Assembly (NCBI GenBank): GCA_964535575.1
Contig: CAZHTC010000006.1
Span: 104,657-168,656, forward strand
Source: JAGPCK01 sp964535575
GTDB lineage: Bacteria; Bacteroidota; Bacteroidia; UKL13-3
Length of the DNA stretch: 64,000 nucleotides
Direction of reading: 5' to 3'
The notes below the pieces were generated by a model. The model saw only the letters and a program-made list of their open reading frames with translations, was not told the DNA's origin and ran no database searches. The translations under genes were made by a program, and so were the position numbers. Below are positions 54,648 through 63,968 of the stretch, one piece after another; the stretch's first letter is position 1; each line of letters begins with the position of its first letter.

Positions 54648-57600
54648 GTGAATTTTGCCCGAAAAATCATTTTATTTATTTTTCTGCTTGTTGCAACAGT
54701 GACTAAAGCCCAAATGCATCAGCAGTGGGCGGCTGATATGGGGGTTAATAAATTCAGCCAGTATCTGGGGGGAACCACTTATCGCTATTTTAGTTCGGCA
54801 GTTCAATATAAACTGGTTTCTAACCTTGAAGGTAAAACTTATTTGCCATATACAGAGATTATTGATGAAACAAGTTATGGAGGGAAATTAACGAATCTGG
54901 CAATGTTGGGTGTTAATACCCGTTTTGGGGTAAGGACATCCGGCCCCGATATCAGCTGGAGTTATAATATTGGTTTGGGAAATCCTCAGAATTCAAATGG
55001 AAGCGGGGTGGCGGTGTCAAAATATCGCGGACTAACTGTGGCTTTTGTGAACTTTACCCGCTTCTCTTTTTCCTCCAATCCGACCTACAATGCGATAGGT
55101 ATTACGCTTCCGGGGGGGCAAAAACTAATGTTTAATCCATCTGGCTCTCAAAGGTTAAGTAGTATAGCAATTGATGATAGCGCAAATACCTATCTGGCCA
55201 TTAACTGGGGAGAGGTTGATTGTATTGATTCAACAGGGGCATTAAAATGGAGGACCACATTTTCGGTTCGTTCTTTTACAGGTTCAACAGGAGATATACT
55301 GATAAAAACAGACAATGCCGGCTATGTATATGTGTTGTATGCCAGTAATACCTCGGGTACCAATTTTTTTAACGGGGTAAGAGACTCTTTCCCTTATACT
55401 ACCTGGTTTCGTATGCACAAATTGCGGGCAAGTGACGGAAGCCGGGTTTGGACAAAGGCAGTTCCATGTTCATCGATTGATTTTGACGTTCTCAACAATG
55501 GAAGAAGCCTTTGTTTCAGTGGAACAATGAGAGATCCTTCGGGATCCTACACGTCAATTTCATTTGATGGTATCACGGTTTACCAGCAATATGGTTCCAA
55601 TGCCTACCTTGCTTTTATGGATAGCAGCGGCAATTATTACAAAGCGTTTAATGTACCGGTTGTACCGTCATGTTTTGCTATGGGGCCATTAGGTAATATA
55701 GTGTATCTGGGGGGCACCTGTAAAGATTCAACCTATTTACCCGGACAATCTGTATATTCTTCAAAACGTTCAGTGTTCGTAATTGCATACGATTCCTCAG
55801 GGAATCATAAATGGAATATGATGGATAGTACATATTATCCTGTTTTGAGCAGTATGCAATCAGTTGCTGCTGATACCTCAGGGCGAATCTATACTGCTAT
55901 TACACTTAATAATTTTTATTTTGTAGATCCTTTATGTAATCAGGCCGATTCAGTGATAAGATTGGTGGCTTACCACTCACTTCCAGTTTCAATACAAAAG
56001 CCTTCCCAGGCCACCACTGGCGCTTATGTGAAAAAAAGCGGTCCAACCTCAGCCGAACTAAGGTGGACGAATGGAAACGGCAACTACCGACTTGTAATTG
56101 CCAGAGAAAGTAATCCCGTTACTCAATCCCCATTAGATGCTTCATCGTATAACCCAAATAATATTTTTGGGCTTGGGTCAAATCTTGGAGGAGGAAATTA
56201 TGTTGTTTATGGTGGTGTGGATTCATTTCTTCAGGTAAAGGGGCTTAAACCACGAACCATCTATTATTTTAAGATTTATGAATATAACGGCTGTGGTGCA
56301 TCAACAAAGTATGCCGCCCAAGCCGATAGTTTAATGATACAAACGGCCTCCCCTCATTATTATACAAAAACTTCAGGGTTTATAAATGATCTGGCCACAT
56401 GGGGGGATAGTACAACTGGTGGAGGAACTGCCCCTTTTTCTTTTGAGGGGGACAGTATTACCTGGCATGTAGTCAATAATACAATGGTATCGATGCAACC
56501 TGTGGGATTGAGTATTATAGGTGCGGCTTGCTACGTAATTATTGGCGACAGTATCAATCCTGTGAATTTTGTTGTTCCTGACTCGGCATTATTTACTGCC
56601 GGACATCTTCGTATCACCCCCAATGCTACTTTCACAGTAATGGGTTCCTGTTCAACAACCAATCAGTGCTATGGTGATTCCCTTAGTTTGATTTATTTGC
56701 TTGATGCCAATTCAATCAAGGCCTTTGGAGTGATGACCAGCTGTTATAATCTAAAAATAAAAAGTAATAAACGTATTGTCACTTCAACAACTTTATTGGT
56801 ACGTAACAGGTTTTCAATGGGGGGTGATATAATTGGAGATATTGTGCTTGGAACCGATACCGGTAATAGAGGGCAATTGGATTACATAAAGGGAACCGTT
56901 TATGGGACTTTCCATAAATATTTTTCAAAAGTACTAACAGCAGGGAATGAAGAGCTTTTCCCCGTTGGCTATAAGGAAGGGCCTGGTTTTTCAGTTTTTC
57001 GATCAAGGCACATGAGGATTAGATATAACCAGGCTCCTACTGTTGGAGGTTTAATCCAAGTAAGTGTGGGTCCCAAATCTCCGTATACCACTTATTCTGG
57101 ACTTCCCCTAACGGATACATCTGGTGGTTCAATGGTAACGATTAATAAAGTAGGGTATACGATTTGGACTGTACAAACCGGGATATCTGGCGGGCAGTTT
57201 AGTATTATAGTGACTGATACTAACCCGAGAGGTGATTCGGTTGCTGCGTTAAGGCTGCTCAGAATATGGCATCCGATGTATGGCCCCCCTTTTCAAATTG
57301 TCCAAAAAAGTGGGTACTTTAGGGGAAATTCAGGGACGTCTTTTAATCCTGTAGTTTGTTCACATAACCTAATGCCGGATTGGTACAATGGCTGGGCCGG
57401 GATTGTGACAGAATTTGTAAGTGGAATTGATACAAATTCATTTTCACTACCGGTTACCTGGCTTTCGTTTACTGCGCAAGGCAGGCAACAGAATGTTCAC
57501 TTAAACTGGACAACAGCAAGCGAAATCAACAACAGCCATTTTGAAATTGAACGCTCGGCAGACGGGAAAAAATTTGAATTTGCCGGAAGGGTGGAAGGGA

Positions 57601-58001
57601 ATGGTACCACCACCCATATCAACTCCTATAAGTTTGTGGATGCCGGTGCCTTTGCAAAAGCAAACAGTGATGTGTTGTACTACCGCTTAAAACAGGTTGA
57701 CTTTAACGGAGACTTTGCTTATTCAGAAATACGGGTGGTACGGCAAAATGAAGTTGAGGTAAAACAAACCGTTACGGTTTATCCTAATCCTTTCAAAGAT
57801 GAATTGTATGTGCAGCTGAATAATGCAGACACGGGATCTGAGATACGACTGATGGATATAACAGGAAAAGTATGGCACGCTCAAACCGGGAAGGTTGGTG
57901 AACAATCCATTCAGGTAAGCAAATTACCCGCAGGAGTTTACTTTTTACAGGTGGTGAACAACGAAAGAACCACCACCAAAAAAATAGTTAAGGCTTATTG
58001 A
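54648..58001 (+). CDS. T9SS-secreted protein with Fn3-like domain
   Basis: 1117 residues. The start is GTG at 54648, giving MNFARKIILFIFLLVATVTKAQ when initiated as Met, a clear signal peptide; no ATG is available in frame nearby. Residues about 22-450 are a beta-rich region with recurring segments such as DSSGNYYKAFNVP and DSSGNHKWNM, perhaps a propeller. An Fn3-like domain follows (about 455-565, AELRWTNGNGNYRLVI), then further beta-rich segments. From about 945 the protein has the LPVTWLSFTAQGR domain and a sorting domain (VYPNPFKDELYVQ). A 206-bp part is identical to the previous gene. A G7 tract lies at 55112-55118. The 3' end overlaps purL by 7 bp. Confidence 0.83.
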   Translation: MNFARKIILFIFLLVATVTKAQMHQQWAADMGVNKFSQYLGGTTYRYFSSAVQYKLVSNLEGKTYLPYTEIIDETSYGGKLTNLAMLGVNTRFGVRTSGPDISWSYNIGLGNPQNSNGSGVAVSKYRGLTVAFVNFTRFSFSSNPTYNAIGITLPGGQKLMFNPSGSQRLSSIAIDDSANTYLAINWGEVDCIDSTGALKWRTTFSVRSFTGSTGDILIKTDNAGYVYVLYASNTSGTNFFNGVRDSFPYTTWFRMHKLRASDGSRVWTKAVPCSSIDFDVLNNGRSLCFSGTMRDPSGSYTSISFDGITVYQQYGSNAYLAFMDSSGNYYKAFNVPVVPSCFAMGPLGNIVYLGGTCKDSTYLPGQSVYSSKRSVFVIAYDSSGNHKWNMMDSTYYPVLSSMQSVAADTSGRIYTAITLNNFYFVDPLCNQADSVIRLVAYHSLPVSIQKPSQATTGAYVKKSGPTSAELRWTNGNGNYRLVIARESNPVTQSPLDASSYNPNNIFGLGSNLGGGNYVVYGGVDSFLQVKGLKPRTIYYFKIYEYNGCGASTKYAAQADSLMIQTASPHYYTKTSGFINDLATWGDSTTGGGTAPFSFEGDSITWHVVNNTMVSMQPVGLSIIGAACYVIIGDSINPVNFVVPDSALFTAGHLRITPNATFTVMGSCSTTNQCYGDSLSLIYLLDANSIKAFGVMTSCYNLKIKSNKRIVTSTTLLVRNRFSMGGDIIGDIVLGTDTGNRGQLDYIKGTVYGTFHKYFSKVLTAGNEELFPVGYKEGPGFSVFRSRHMRIRYNQAPTVGGLIQVSVGPKSPYTTYSGLPLTDTSGGSMVTINKVGYTIWTVQTGISGGQFSIIVTDTNPRGDSVAALRLLRIWHPMYGPPFQIVQKSGYFRGNSGTSFNPVVCSHNLMPDWYNGWAGIVTEFVSGIDTNSFSLPVTWLSFTAQGRQQNVHLNWTTASEINNSHFEIERSADGKKFEFAGRVEGNGTTTHINSYKFVDAGAFAKANSDVLYYRLKQVDFNGDFAYSEIRVVRQNEVEVKQTVTVYPNPFKDELYVQLNNADTGSEIRLMDITGKVWHAQTGKVGEQSIQVSKLPAGVYFLQVVNNERTTTKKIVKAY
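57501..57706 (+). repeat. 206-bp block identical to 53937-54142
   Basis: Second copy of the identical block described at 53937. Downstream of it this gene has its own, different sorting domain. Confidence 0.9.
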
Positions 58002-60238
58002 TTAAGCAAATCAGCTAAGGAGGTATGGAAGGTATGGGCATATTCTGCCACAGTTCCAAAATCAACTCCGTTCACCACCATAGCATTTCCTTTTACCTCG
58101 CCCAGTTTACTGAAAGAAGTATTTGATTTTTTCAATTCACTTTCAAAAGCCACCACGTTTTCCGGTTTCACACTCACCACCACGCGGCTTTGTGCTTCGC
58201 CAAAAAGCAAGGCATCGTTACGTAAGCCTTTCATGTCAGCAGTTATGCTTACACCCAAACCTCTTGGCATGCCCGATTCAAGCAAGGTGATAAATAAACC
58301 GCCTTCACTGGTATCATGTGCTGATTGTATCAACTCTTTTTTGATTACATTCAATACCGCTTGCTGTACGTTGTATTCTTTATCCAAATCAAAATAAGGT
58401 GCCGGACTTTGTTGTACACCATGAACATTTACCAGGTACTGTGATGAAGCAATATCGTTATGATGTTCTCCGATTAAATACACCATGTCTCCGGCTTGTT
58501 TAAAGTCGAGCGTCATGTGCTTGCGGTTGTTGTCAATCAACCCTACCATGCCAATGGTAGGTGTAGGAAATACGGCATTATCATCGCTGCTTTGGTTATA
58601 GAAACTTACGTTACCACCGGTTACCGGAGTACCCAGTTTGCGGCAGGCATTGCCCATCCCTTTAATGGAGTGTACAAAAGTGTAGTAAACTTCAGGATTG
58701 TATGGATTGCCAAAGTTCAAGCAGTTGGTAACACCTGCGGGTTCGCCACCGGCACACACAATATTTCGTGCAGCTTCACATACGGCAATGGCTGCACCTG
58801 CTTCAGGATTGGCATACACATAGCGCGAGTTGCAATCCACGCTCATGGCAATGCTCATATCGCTGTTGCGCACTTTTACCACAGCCGCATCGCTGGGTGC
58901 ATTGGTGGTTTGGTTTACCGTTCCCACCATTGAGTCGTATTGATTGTACACCCATTTGCGCGAGCAGATATTGGGGTTAGCGGCTAATTTTTTAGCAATA
59001 GCCACTGCATCCTTCATGCTGCAATCAGGAATTTTATTCATATCGAACTTGGCAATTTCTGCAAAGTATTTCGGCTCACTGTATTCGCGGTGATATACCG
59101 GAGCACCTCCGCCCAATACCAATGATTCACCCGGGATATCGGCCACCAGTTCATTGTTCATGTAATATTGCACACGGGCGGTATCAGTTACTTCACCTAT
59201 AATGGCCCAGGTAAGATCCCATTTATCAAATATTTTTTCTACTTCGTTTTCGTGTCCTTTTTTCACAATCACCAGCATGCGTTCCTGCGATTCGCTCAGC
59301 AGAATTTCCCAGTCTTTCATTCCTTCCTGGCGCATGGGTACTTTATCCAGCCACACTTTCATGCCGGTGCCGCTTTTAGCACTCATTTCGCTGGTAGAGC
59401 AGGTTATGCCTGCTGCGCCCATGTCCTGCATCCCCACTACTGCATCGGTTTCCAGTAATTCCATCGATGCTTCCAGAATCAGTTTTTCCCAGAAAGGATC
59501 GCCTACCTGAACCGAGGGTAAATCTTTGGCTGAGTCTTCGGTAATATCTTTTGATGCAAAGGCCGCTCCGTGAATACCGTCTTTACCGGTAGATGAACCA
59601 AAAATGTACACCGGATTTCCTATACCTTCAGCAATAGCCGAAACGGTTTTGCCTACCTTGGCAATACCCACACTCATGGCATTTACCAAAGGGTTGATAT
59701 TGTAGCAGTCGTCAAAATATACTTCACCACCCACCGTGGGAATACCAAATGAGTTGCCGTAATCACCAATTCCCTTTACCACACCTTTTACCAACCAGCG
59801 CGTGCGCTCGTTGTTGATGTTGCCAAAACGCAGAGAATTTAAATTGGCAATAGGCCGTGCACCCATCGAGAAAATATCGCGGTTAATACCACCCACACCC
59901 GTAGCTGCACCTTGAAAGGGTTCCAGTGCCGAGGGGTGGTTGTGGGATTCAATTTTAAAGGCACAGGCCAGTCCGTTGCCAATGTCTATGAGGCCGGCAT
60001 TTTCTTCACCGGCTTTGGCCAGCAGTTTTTCACCGTCACGCGGCAGGGTTTTGAGCCATACAATAGAGTTTTTGTACGAGCAATGCTCACTCCACATTAC
60101 CGAATAGATGCTCAACTCGGTAAAATTGGGTGTGCGGCCCAGTATTTCCTTAATTTTTTCGAATTCTTCTTCCCGAAGACCCAATTGTTTGGCTTGTTCA
60201 ACAGTGGCCAGTTGTTTTTGTGAAACGTGCTCAGTCAC
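57995..60238 (-). CDS. purL: Phosphoribosylformylglycinamidine synthase, PurL subunit
   Basis: 747 residues from GTG 60238 (then TEHVSQKQLATVEQA), the normal size for the small-type PurL. That type needs PurQ and PurS to convert FGAR to FGAM; neither is in the window. Motifs: YSVMWSEHCSYKNS near residue 45, ESHNHPSALEPFQGAATGVGG, the DMGAAGITCSTSEM segment, and two AIRS-type halves. The frame stays open to 60361, but a perfect -7 element at 60264-60271 places transcription start downstream of that, so the GTG start is favoured. It is convergent with the Fn3-like gene, overlapping by 7 bp. Confidence 0.94.
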   Translation of the reverse strand: MTEHVSQKQLATVEQAKQLGLREEEFEKIKEILGRTPNFTELSIYSVMWSEHCSYKNSIVWLKTLPRDGEKLLAKAGEENAGLIDIGNGLACAFKIESHNHPSALEPFQGAATGVGGINRDIFSMGARPIANLNSLRFGNINNERTRWLVKGVVKGIGDYGNSFGIPTVGGEVYFDDCYNINPLVNAMSVGIAKVGKTVSAIAEGIGNPVYIFGSSTGKDGIHGAAFASKDITEDSAKDLPSVQVGDPFWEKLILEASMELLETDAVVGMQDMGAAGITCSTSEMSAKSGTGMKVWLDKVPMRQEGMKDWEILLSESQERMLVIVKKGHENEVEKIFDKWDLTWAIIGEVTDTARVQYYMNNELVADIPGESLVLGGGAPVYHREYSEPKYFAEIAKFDMNKIPDCSMKDAVAIAKKLAANPNICSRKWVYNQYDSMVGTVNQTTNAPSDAAVVKVRNSDMSIAMSVDCNSRYVYANPEAGAAIAVCEAARNIVCAGGEPAGVTNCLNFGNPYNPEVYYTFVHSIKGMGNACRKLGTPVTGGNVSFYNQSSDDNAVFPTPTIGMVGLIDNNRKHMTLDFKQAGDMVYLIGEHHNDIASSQYLVNVHGVQQSPAPYFDLDKEYNVQQAVLNVIKKELIQSAHDTSEGGLFITLLESGMPRGLGVSITADMKGLRNDALLFGEAQSRVVVSVKPENVVAFESELKKSNTSFSKLGEVKGNAMVVNGVDFGTVAEYAHTFHTSLADLLNQ

Positions 60239-60263
60239 AGTATGTAATATTATAAGTGAGTCG

Positions 60264-60271
60264 CAAAGGTA
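60264..60271 (-). promoter_or_regulatory. -7 promoter element of purL
   Basis: TACCTTTG on the minus strand matches TAnnTTTG; about 25 bases to GTG 60238. Confidence 0.6.
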
Positions 60272-60480
60272 AGTAACTTTTACGGCAGGAGGAAAAAAGT
60301 GGAGAAGTTGTTTTTGGGAGAAGAAAAACGAAGAATTCTCAGCAAACAATAAGGTTTTCACCTTGAAGGTAAATGTTTGTACCTTGGTGTTTAATCACCA
60401 AAGAGCGTATGTGGAATTCGTTGCAGGAAGTGGTTGTATCGGGTAAAAAATGTATTTTGCAGTATAAAATAAATAGGCTA

Positions 60481-62286
60481 ATGTATAGGTATATTCTTTT
60501 TTTACTTATTGCCTTAGGCATCACTTGCACTGTAAAAGCTCAAACTCCCAAGGGGGGCGACATTATTGGAAAATCAAATGGTGACGAGTTAGGAAGTTCA
60601 GTTAGCATGCCTGACGCGGGTACATTGGCTATTGGGATTCCTTACAGCAATGGCAATGGGAGCAATTCAGGCTGTGGTCAGGTAAAAGTGTATCGTTTGT
60701 CAGGAGTAAAATGGGTGCAAAAAGGCAATGATATTGATGGAGAAGATAAAGATGACAGATCTGGAAATGCAGTTAGCATGCCGGATAGCAACACTATTGC
60801 TATAGGTGCCTATTGGAACGATGGCAGTACGCAATTTTTAACCAACTGGGGCCATGTACGGGTTTACCGATGGAACGGAAATGCATGGGTACAAAAAGGC
60901 AGCGATATAGATGGAGAAGCCTATGGTGATTGGTCGGGTTATTCAGTCAGTATGCCCGACAGCAATACTGTAGCCATTGGTGCCCCCAACAATGACGGGA
61001 ATGGAACGCAATCGGGTCATGTGCGAATTTATATCTGGAACGGAAATGTTTGGACTCAAAAAGGAGCAGACATCGATGGTGAAATGGCAGATGATCAATC
61101 GGGTTATTCGGTAAGTATGCCTGATGCGAATACCGTTGCCATAGGCGCCAATTTAAATGACGGAAACGGAGATAATTCGGGTCATGTTCGCATTTACCGT
61201 TGGACCGGAAATGCTTGGGTACAAAAAGGAAGTGACCTGGATGGCGAAGCAGCCGGTGATGGTTCAGGTGCTGAATTAAGTATGCCCGATTCAAACACTA
61301 TAGCCGTTGCTGCAGCCGGGAATGACGGAAATGGAGCCGAAAGCGGTCATGTGCGGATTTACAAATGGAACGGGTTTTCATGGATTCAAAAAGGAAGTGA
61401 TATAGATGGCGAAGCAGCAGACGATCGCTCGGGGGTATCGGTAAGTATGCCTGATTCTTTAACGGTTGCCATAGGGGCTCATTTTTTTGATCATGGAACC
61501 GAATCAAATGTCGGACAGGTGAGGGTATTTAAATGGAATGGCAACACATGGATTCAAAAAGGTGTGGATGTGAAAGGAGATTATGCCAATGATAATTTTG
61601 GAAGGGAAGTAAGTATGCCCGACAGCAATTTTTTCGCAGCAAGTGCACCAACGTATTATGCCAATTCCGGTCTTGTTAGGGCATATCGTTTTTGCTCAAA
61701 TACCAATAGCGTTATTCCTGTATCGGCTTGTTATCAATGCATATCACCAAGTGGTCGTTATATTTGGAATGTAAACGGGACATACAGTGATACTATTCCC
61801 AATTCAACAGGGTGCGATAGTATAATAACAACCATTCTTACCATCAAAACAGCGAATGTAAATGTTACAAGTACTCCGCCAATGCTTACAGCTATGGCAA
61901 CGGGTGCTACATATCAATGGTTGGATTGCAATAAAAATTTTGAAAGTATAATTAACGCAACAGGGAAAAATTTTACACCAACTGTAAATGGCAGTTATGC
62001 TGTAGCCGTAACTCAAAACGGATGTACTGATACATCTGTTTGTAATAATATCACCAATGTGAGTTCGCCAACTCTCGATTTTGAAATTAAAACTCAGGTA
62101 TACCCTAACCCGGTTAAGGATATGGTGTATTTCACTCAGCCGGGTGAGTATACTGTTTATGATTTAACGGGTAAGCAACTTTTAAAAGAAAATCATAGCA
62201 CACAACTTTCTCTTGAACACCTGCGCCCCGGCATTTACTTTATAGCCGACAGTGCTGGTAGCCGCGTTAAAATTGTAAAGCAGTGA
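60481..62286 (+). CDS. T9SS-secreted FG-GAP-like beta-propeller protein
   Basis: 601 residues from ATG 60481 (MYRYILFLLIALGITC), a signal peptide ending VKAQ. Seven repeats of about 55 residues fill residues 23-405 with the pattern QKGSDIDGEA-x-DDxSG...VSMPDSNTVAIGA, then SGHVRIYKWNGNAW. A seven-bladed propeller is likely. An Ig-like segment follows (about 410-515), then a T9SS type A sorting domain (VYPNPVKDMVYF) ending KIVKQ. The frame is open upstream to 60373, but the signal peptide defines the start. It is divergent from purL. The repeats resemble those of the gene at 50037, suggesting shared ancestry of the module. Confidence 0.87.
   Translation: MYRYILFLLIALGITCTVKAQTPKGGDIIGKSNGDELGSSVSMPDAGTLAIGIPYSNGNGSNSGCGQVKVYRLSGVKWVQKGNDIDGEDKDDRSGNAVSMPDSNTIAIGAYWNDGSTQFLTNWGHVRVYRWNGNAWVQKGSDIDGEAYGDWSGYSVSMPDSNTVAIGAPNNDGNGTQSGHVRIYIWNGNVWTQKGADIDGEMADDQSGYSVSMPDANTVAIGANLNDGNGDNSGHVRIYRWTGNAWVQKGSDLDGEAAGDGSGAELSMPDSNTIAVAAAGNDGNGAESGHVRIYKWNGFSWIQKGSDIDGEAADDRSGVSVSMPDSLTVAIGAHFFDHGTESNVGQVRVFKWNGNTWIQKGVDVKGDYANDNFGREVSMPDSNFFAASAPTYYANSGLVRAYRFCSNTNSVIPVSACYQCISPSGRYIWNVNGTYSDTIPNSTGCDSIITTILTIKTANVNVTSTPPMLTAMATGATYQWLDCNKNFESIINATGKNFTPTVNGSYAVAVTQNGCTDTSVCNNITNVSSPTLDFEIKTQVYPNPVKDMVYFTQPGEYTVYDLTGKQLLKENHSTQLSLEHLRPGIYFIADSAGSRVKIVKQ
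60547..61695 (+). repeat. Seven propeller repeats, ~165 bp period
   Basis: Each unit encodes KGxDIDGE...SMPDSNTxAIGA...GHVRIYxWNGNxW; the first and last units are the most degenerate. Confidence 0.8.
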
Positions 62287-62346
62287 ATTTTTTTGCTGGC
62301 GTGACACCAACCAAAAACAAAACGAAATTGTTTTGAAGCACAATCC

Positions 62347-62402
62347 GTCCCCCTTGCAGCGTTGGGTTCGCTTGGTCTGCAGGCCTGCGCTGCAAGGGGG
62401 AC
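62347..62402. repeat. 15-bp perfect inverted repeat
   Basis: GTCCCCCTTGCAGCG (62347-62361) pairs with CGCTGCAAGGGGGAC (62388-62402) around a 26-base spacer. There is no T run, so it is not a classic terminator. Short GGCG...CCAACC palindromes flank it (62296-62312 and 62435-62455). It could be a small intergenic repeat element. Confidence 0.6.
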
Positions 62403-62460
62403 AAGTCAGAAACCGAATCAAACTATTTGTCCAGGGTTGGCGTCCCCGCCAACCTAACGG

Positions 62461-63819
62461 TTACTTGCTTTTCCCAAACGCCTTCACCCCATAATACACC
62501 GGCACACCACACAGTACAATGATTAATCCCGGGTAGGTAAAATTGGGTTTATAAATGAGCAGGCTGATGCAAATAAACAGGGCAAGTAAAATGTATACTA
62601 CGGGCACCACCGGGTAGCCCCATACTTTGTAAGGCCGCGGGGTATCGGGTTGTTTTTTGCGCAGGATAAAGACTCCTGCAACGGTGAGGATATAAAACAA
62701 CAGCACGGCAAACACCACGTAATCCAATAAATCACCATACGAGCCCGAGAGCGTGAGCGCACTGGTCCACACGGCCTGCATCATTAAAGCCGATTGTGGT
62801 GAATGCTGTGCGTTCAGTTTTTTCGCCTGTGGTAAAAACAGTCCGTCTAAAGCCATGGCATAATATACCCGCCCGCCCGAAAGCGTTAAACCATTAATGC
62901 AGCCAAACGTGGAAATCATAATTAAAATGGCCATTAAAAACATACCGGTTTCACCAAATACGGTTTGTAACAGCAGTGTTCCCACGCGGTCCGACTGTGC
63001 GGTTTTGATGGCTTCAAAAGGGAGCGCTTTTAAGTAAACTACATTGATAAAAAAATATAAACTAAGCACCAGCAGTGTGCCTGTTATAAGGGAAAGCGGC
63101 AGGTTGCGTTCGGGTTTTTCAATTTCACTTCCGGTAAAAGTAACGTTGTTCCAGGCATCGGCCGAGAAAATGGAACCTACAAGCGCCACACTAAAAATGC
63201 CCCAGAAACCGACTGAAGAAAAATCAGCAGGCAAACTCCAATCGGGTTGTTGTGCGGTGTGGGTGCTGATGTACCAGATGCCCGCAATAATCATAAAAGC
63301 AATGGCGCCTATTTTAGTAACCGTAAATATATTTTGCACCAATGCTCCGCTTTTCACACTGCGAAAATTGGAGAAGGTAAGCAGCCATACAATGATGATG
63401 GCGAGTACCTGTTGCGTTTGTATGTTTAAGGATCCTATGCTGAAGAGTACATTGGTATCGGAAATAGCCGGAAAAAACACTCCGCTGAATTTGGCAAATG
63501 CTACTGCCACGGCAGCAATGGTGCCGGTTTGTATCACGGTGAACAAGGTCCAGCCATAAAGAAAGCCAAAGAGTTTTCCGTAGGCTTCGCGCAGGTACAC
63601 GTATTGTCCGCCTGCCTTGGGCATCATGGCTGCCAGTTCGCCATAACTTAAGGCGGCAAAAATGGTGAGCAGGGCGGTAACTGCCCAGGCCGCTAACAGC
63701 ATGAGCGGGGAATTCAATTCGCGCGACATGGCTGCGGGCACAATAAAAATTCCGGAGCCAATCATGGAACCCATAATCAGCATCACACAATCGGTAAACG
63801 AAAGGCGTTTGGTTTGCAT
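62461..63819 (-). CDS. APC family amino acid permease
   Basis: 452 residues with about twelve hydrophobic helices. The N-terminal IMGSMIGSGIFIVPA is the glycine-rich TM1 substrate-binding motif of the APC superfamily, and AGGQYVYLREAYG fits the TM3 region of LAT/SteT-type permeases. It would import or exchange amino acids across the inner membrane; specificity is unknown. ATG 63819 is the natural start. A near -7 element (TATCTTCG) lies at 63824-63831, which would give a leader of only a few bases. It is monocistronic. Confidence 0.9.
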   Translation of the reverse strand: MQTKRLSFTDCVMLIMGSMIGSGIFIVPAAMSRELNSPLMLLAAWAVTALLTIFAALSYGELAAMMPKAGGQYVYLREAYGKLFGFLYGWTLFTVIQTGTIAAVAVAFAKFSGVFFPAISDTNVLFSIGSLNIQTQQVLAIIIVWLLTFSNFRSVKSGALVQNIFTVTKIGAIAFMIIAGIWYISTHTAQQPDWSLPADFSSVGFWGIFSVALVGSIFSADAWNNVTFTGSEIEKPERNLPLSLITGTLLVLSLYFFINVVYLKALPFEAIKTAQSDRVGTLLLQTVFGETGMFLMAILIMISTFGCINGLTLSGGRVYYAMALDGLFLPQAKKLNAQHSPQSALMMQAVWTSALTLSGSYGDLLDYVVFAVLLFYILTVAGVFILRKKQPDTPRPYKVWGYPVVPVVYILLALFICISLLIYKPNFTYPGLIIVLCGVPVYYGVKAFGKSK

Positions 63820-63867
63820 GGCTCGAAGATAAGGAAAAGTGGATAGGTGTATGAGTCTCCTTGCGAG

Positions 63868-63918
63868 CTTTGCGCCTCTGCGAGAAATTTTTCACGCAAA
63901 GTTCGCTAAGGCGCAAAG
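63868..63918. repeat. REP-like intergenic palindrome
   Basis: CTTTGCGCCT (63868-63877) and AGGCGCAAAG (63909-63918) are inverted copies, with further CTGCGAG and ACGCAAAG words between. From memory, very similar CTTTGCG-rich palindromes recur between genes in many Bacteroidota genomes. Confidence 0.7.
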
Positions 63919-63968
63919 AAAAATGCTTTCTACCATGTTAGATTTCGGAAAAGTTATATATTGCTTAG

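Noticed and set aside
63314..63916. 200-codon minus-strand frame overlapping the permease start
   Set aside because: It reads through the permease in another frame and through the REP-like repeat; its protein is compositionally odd and lacks helices.
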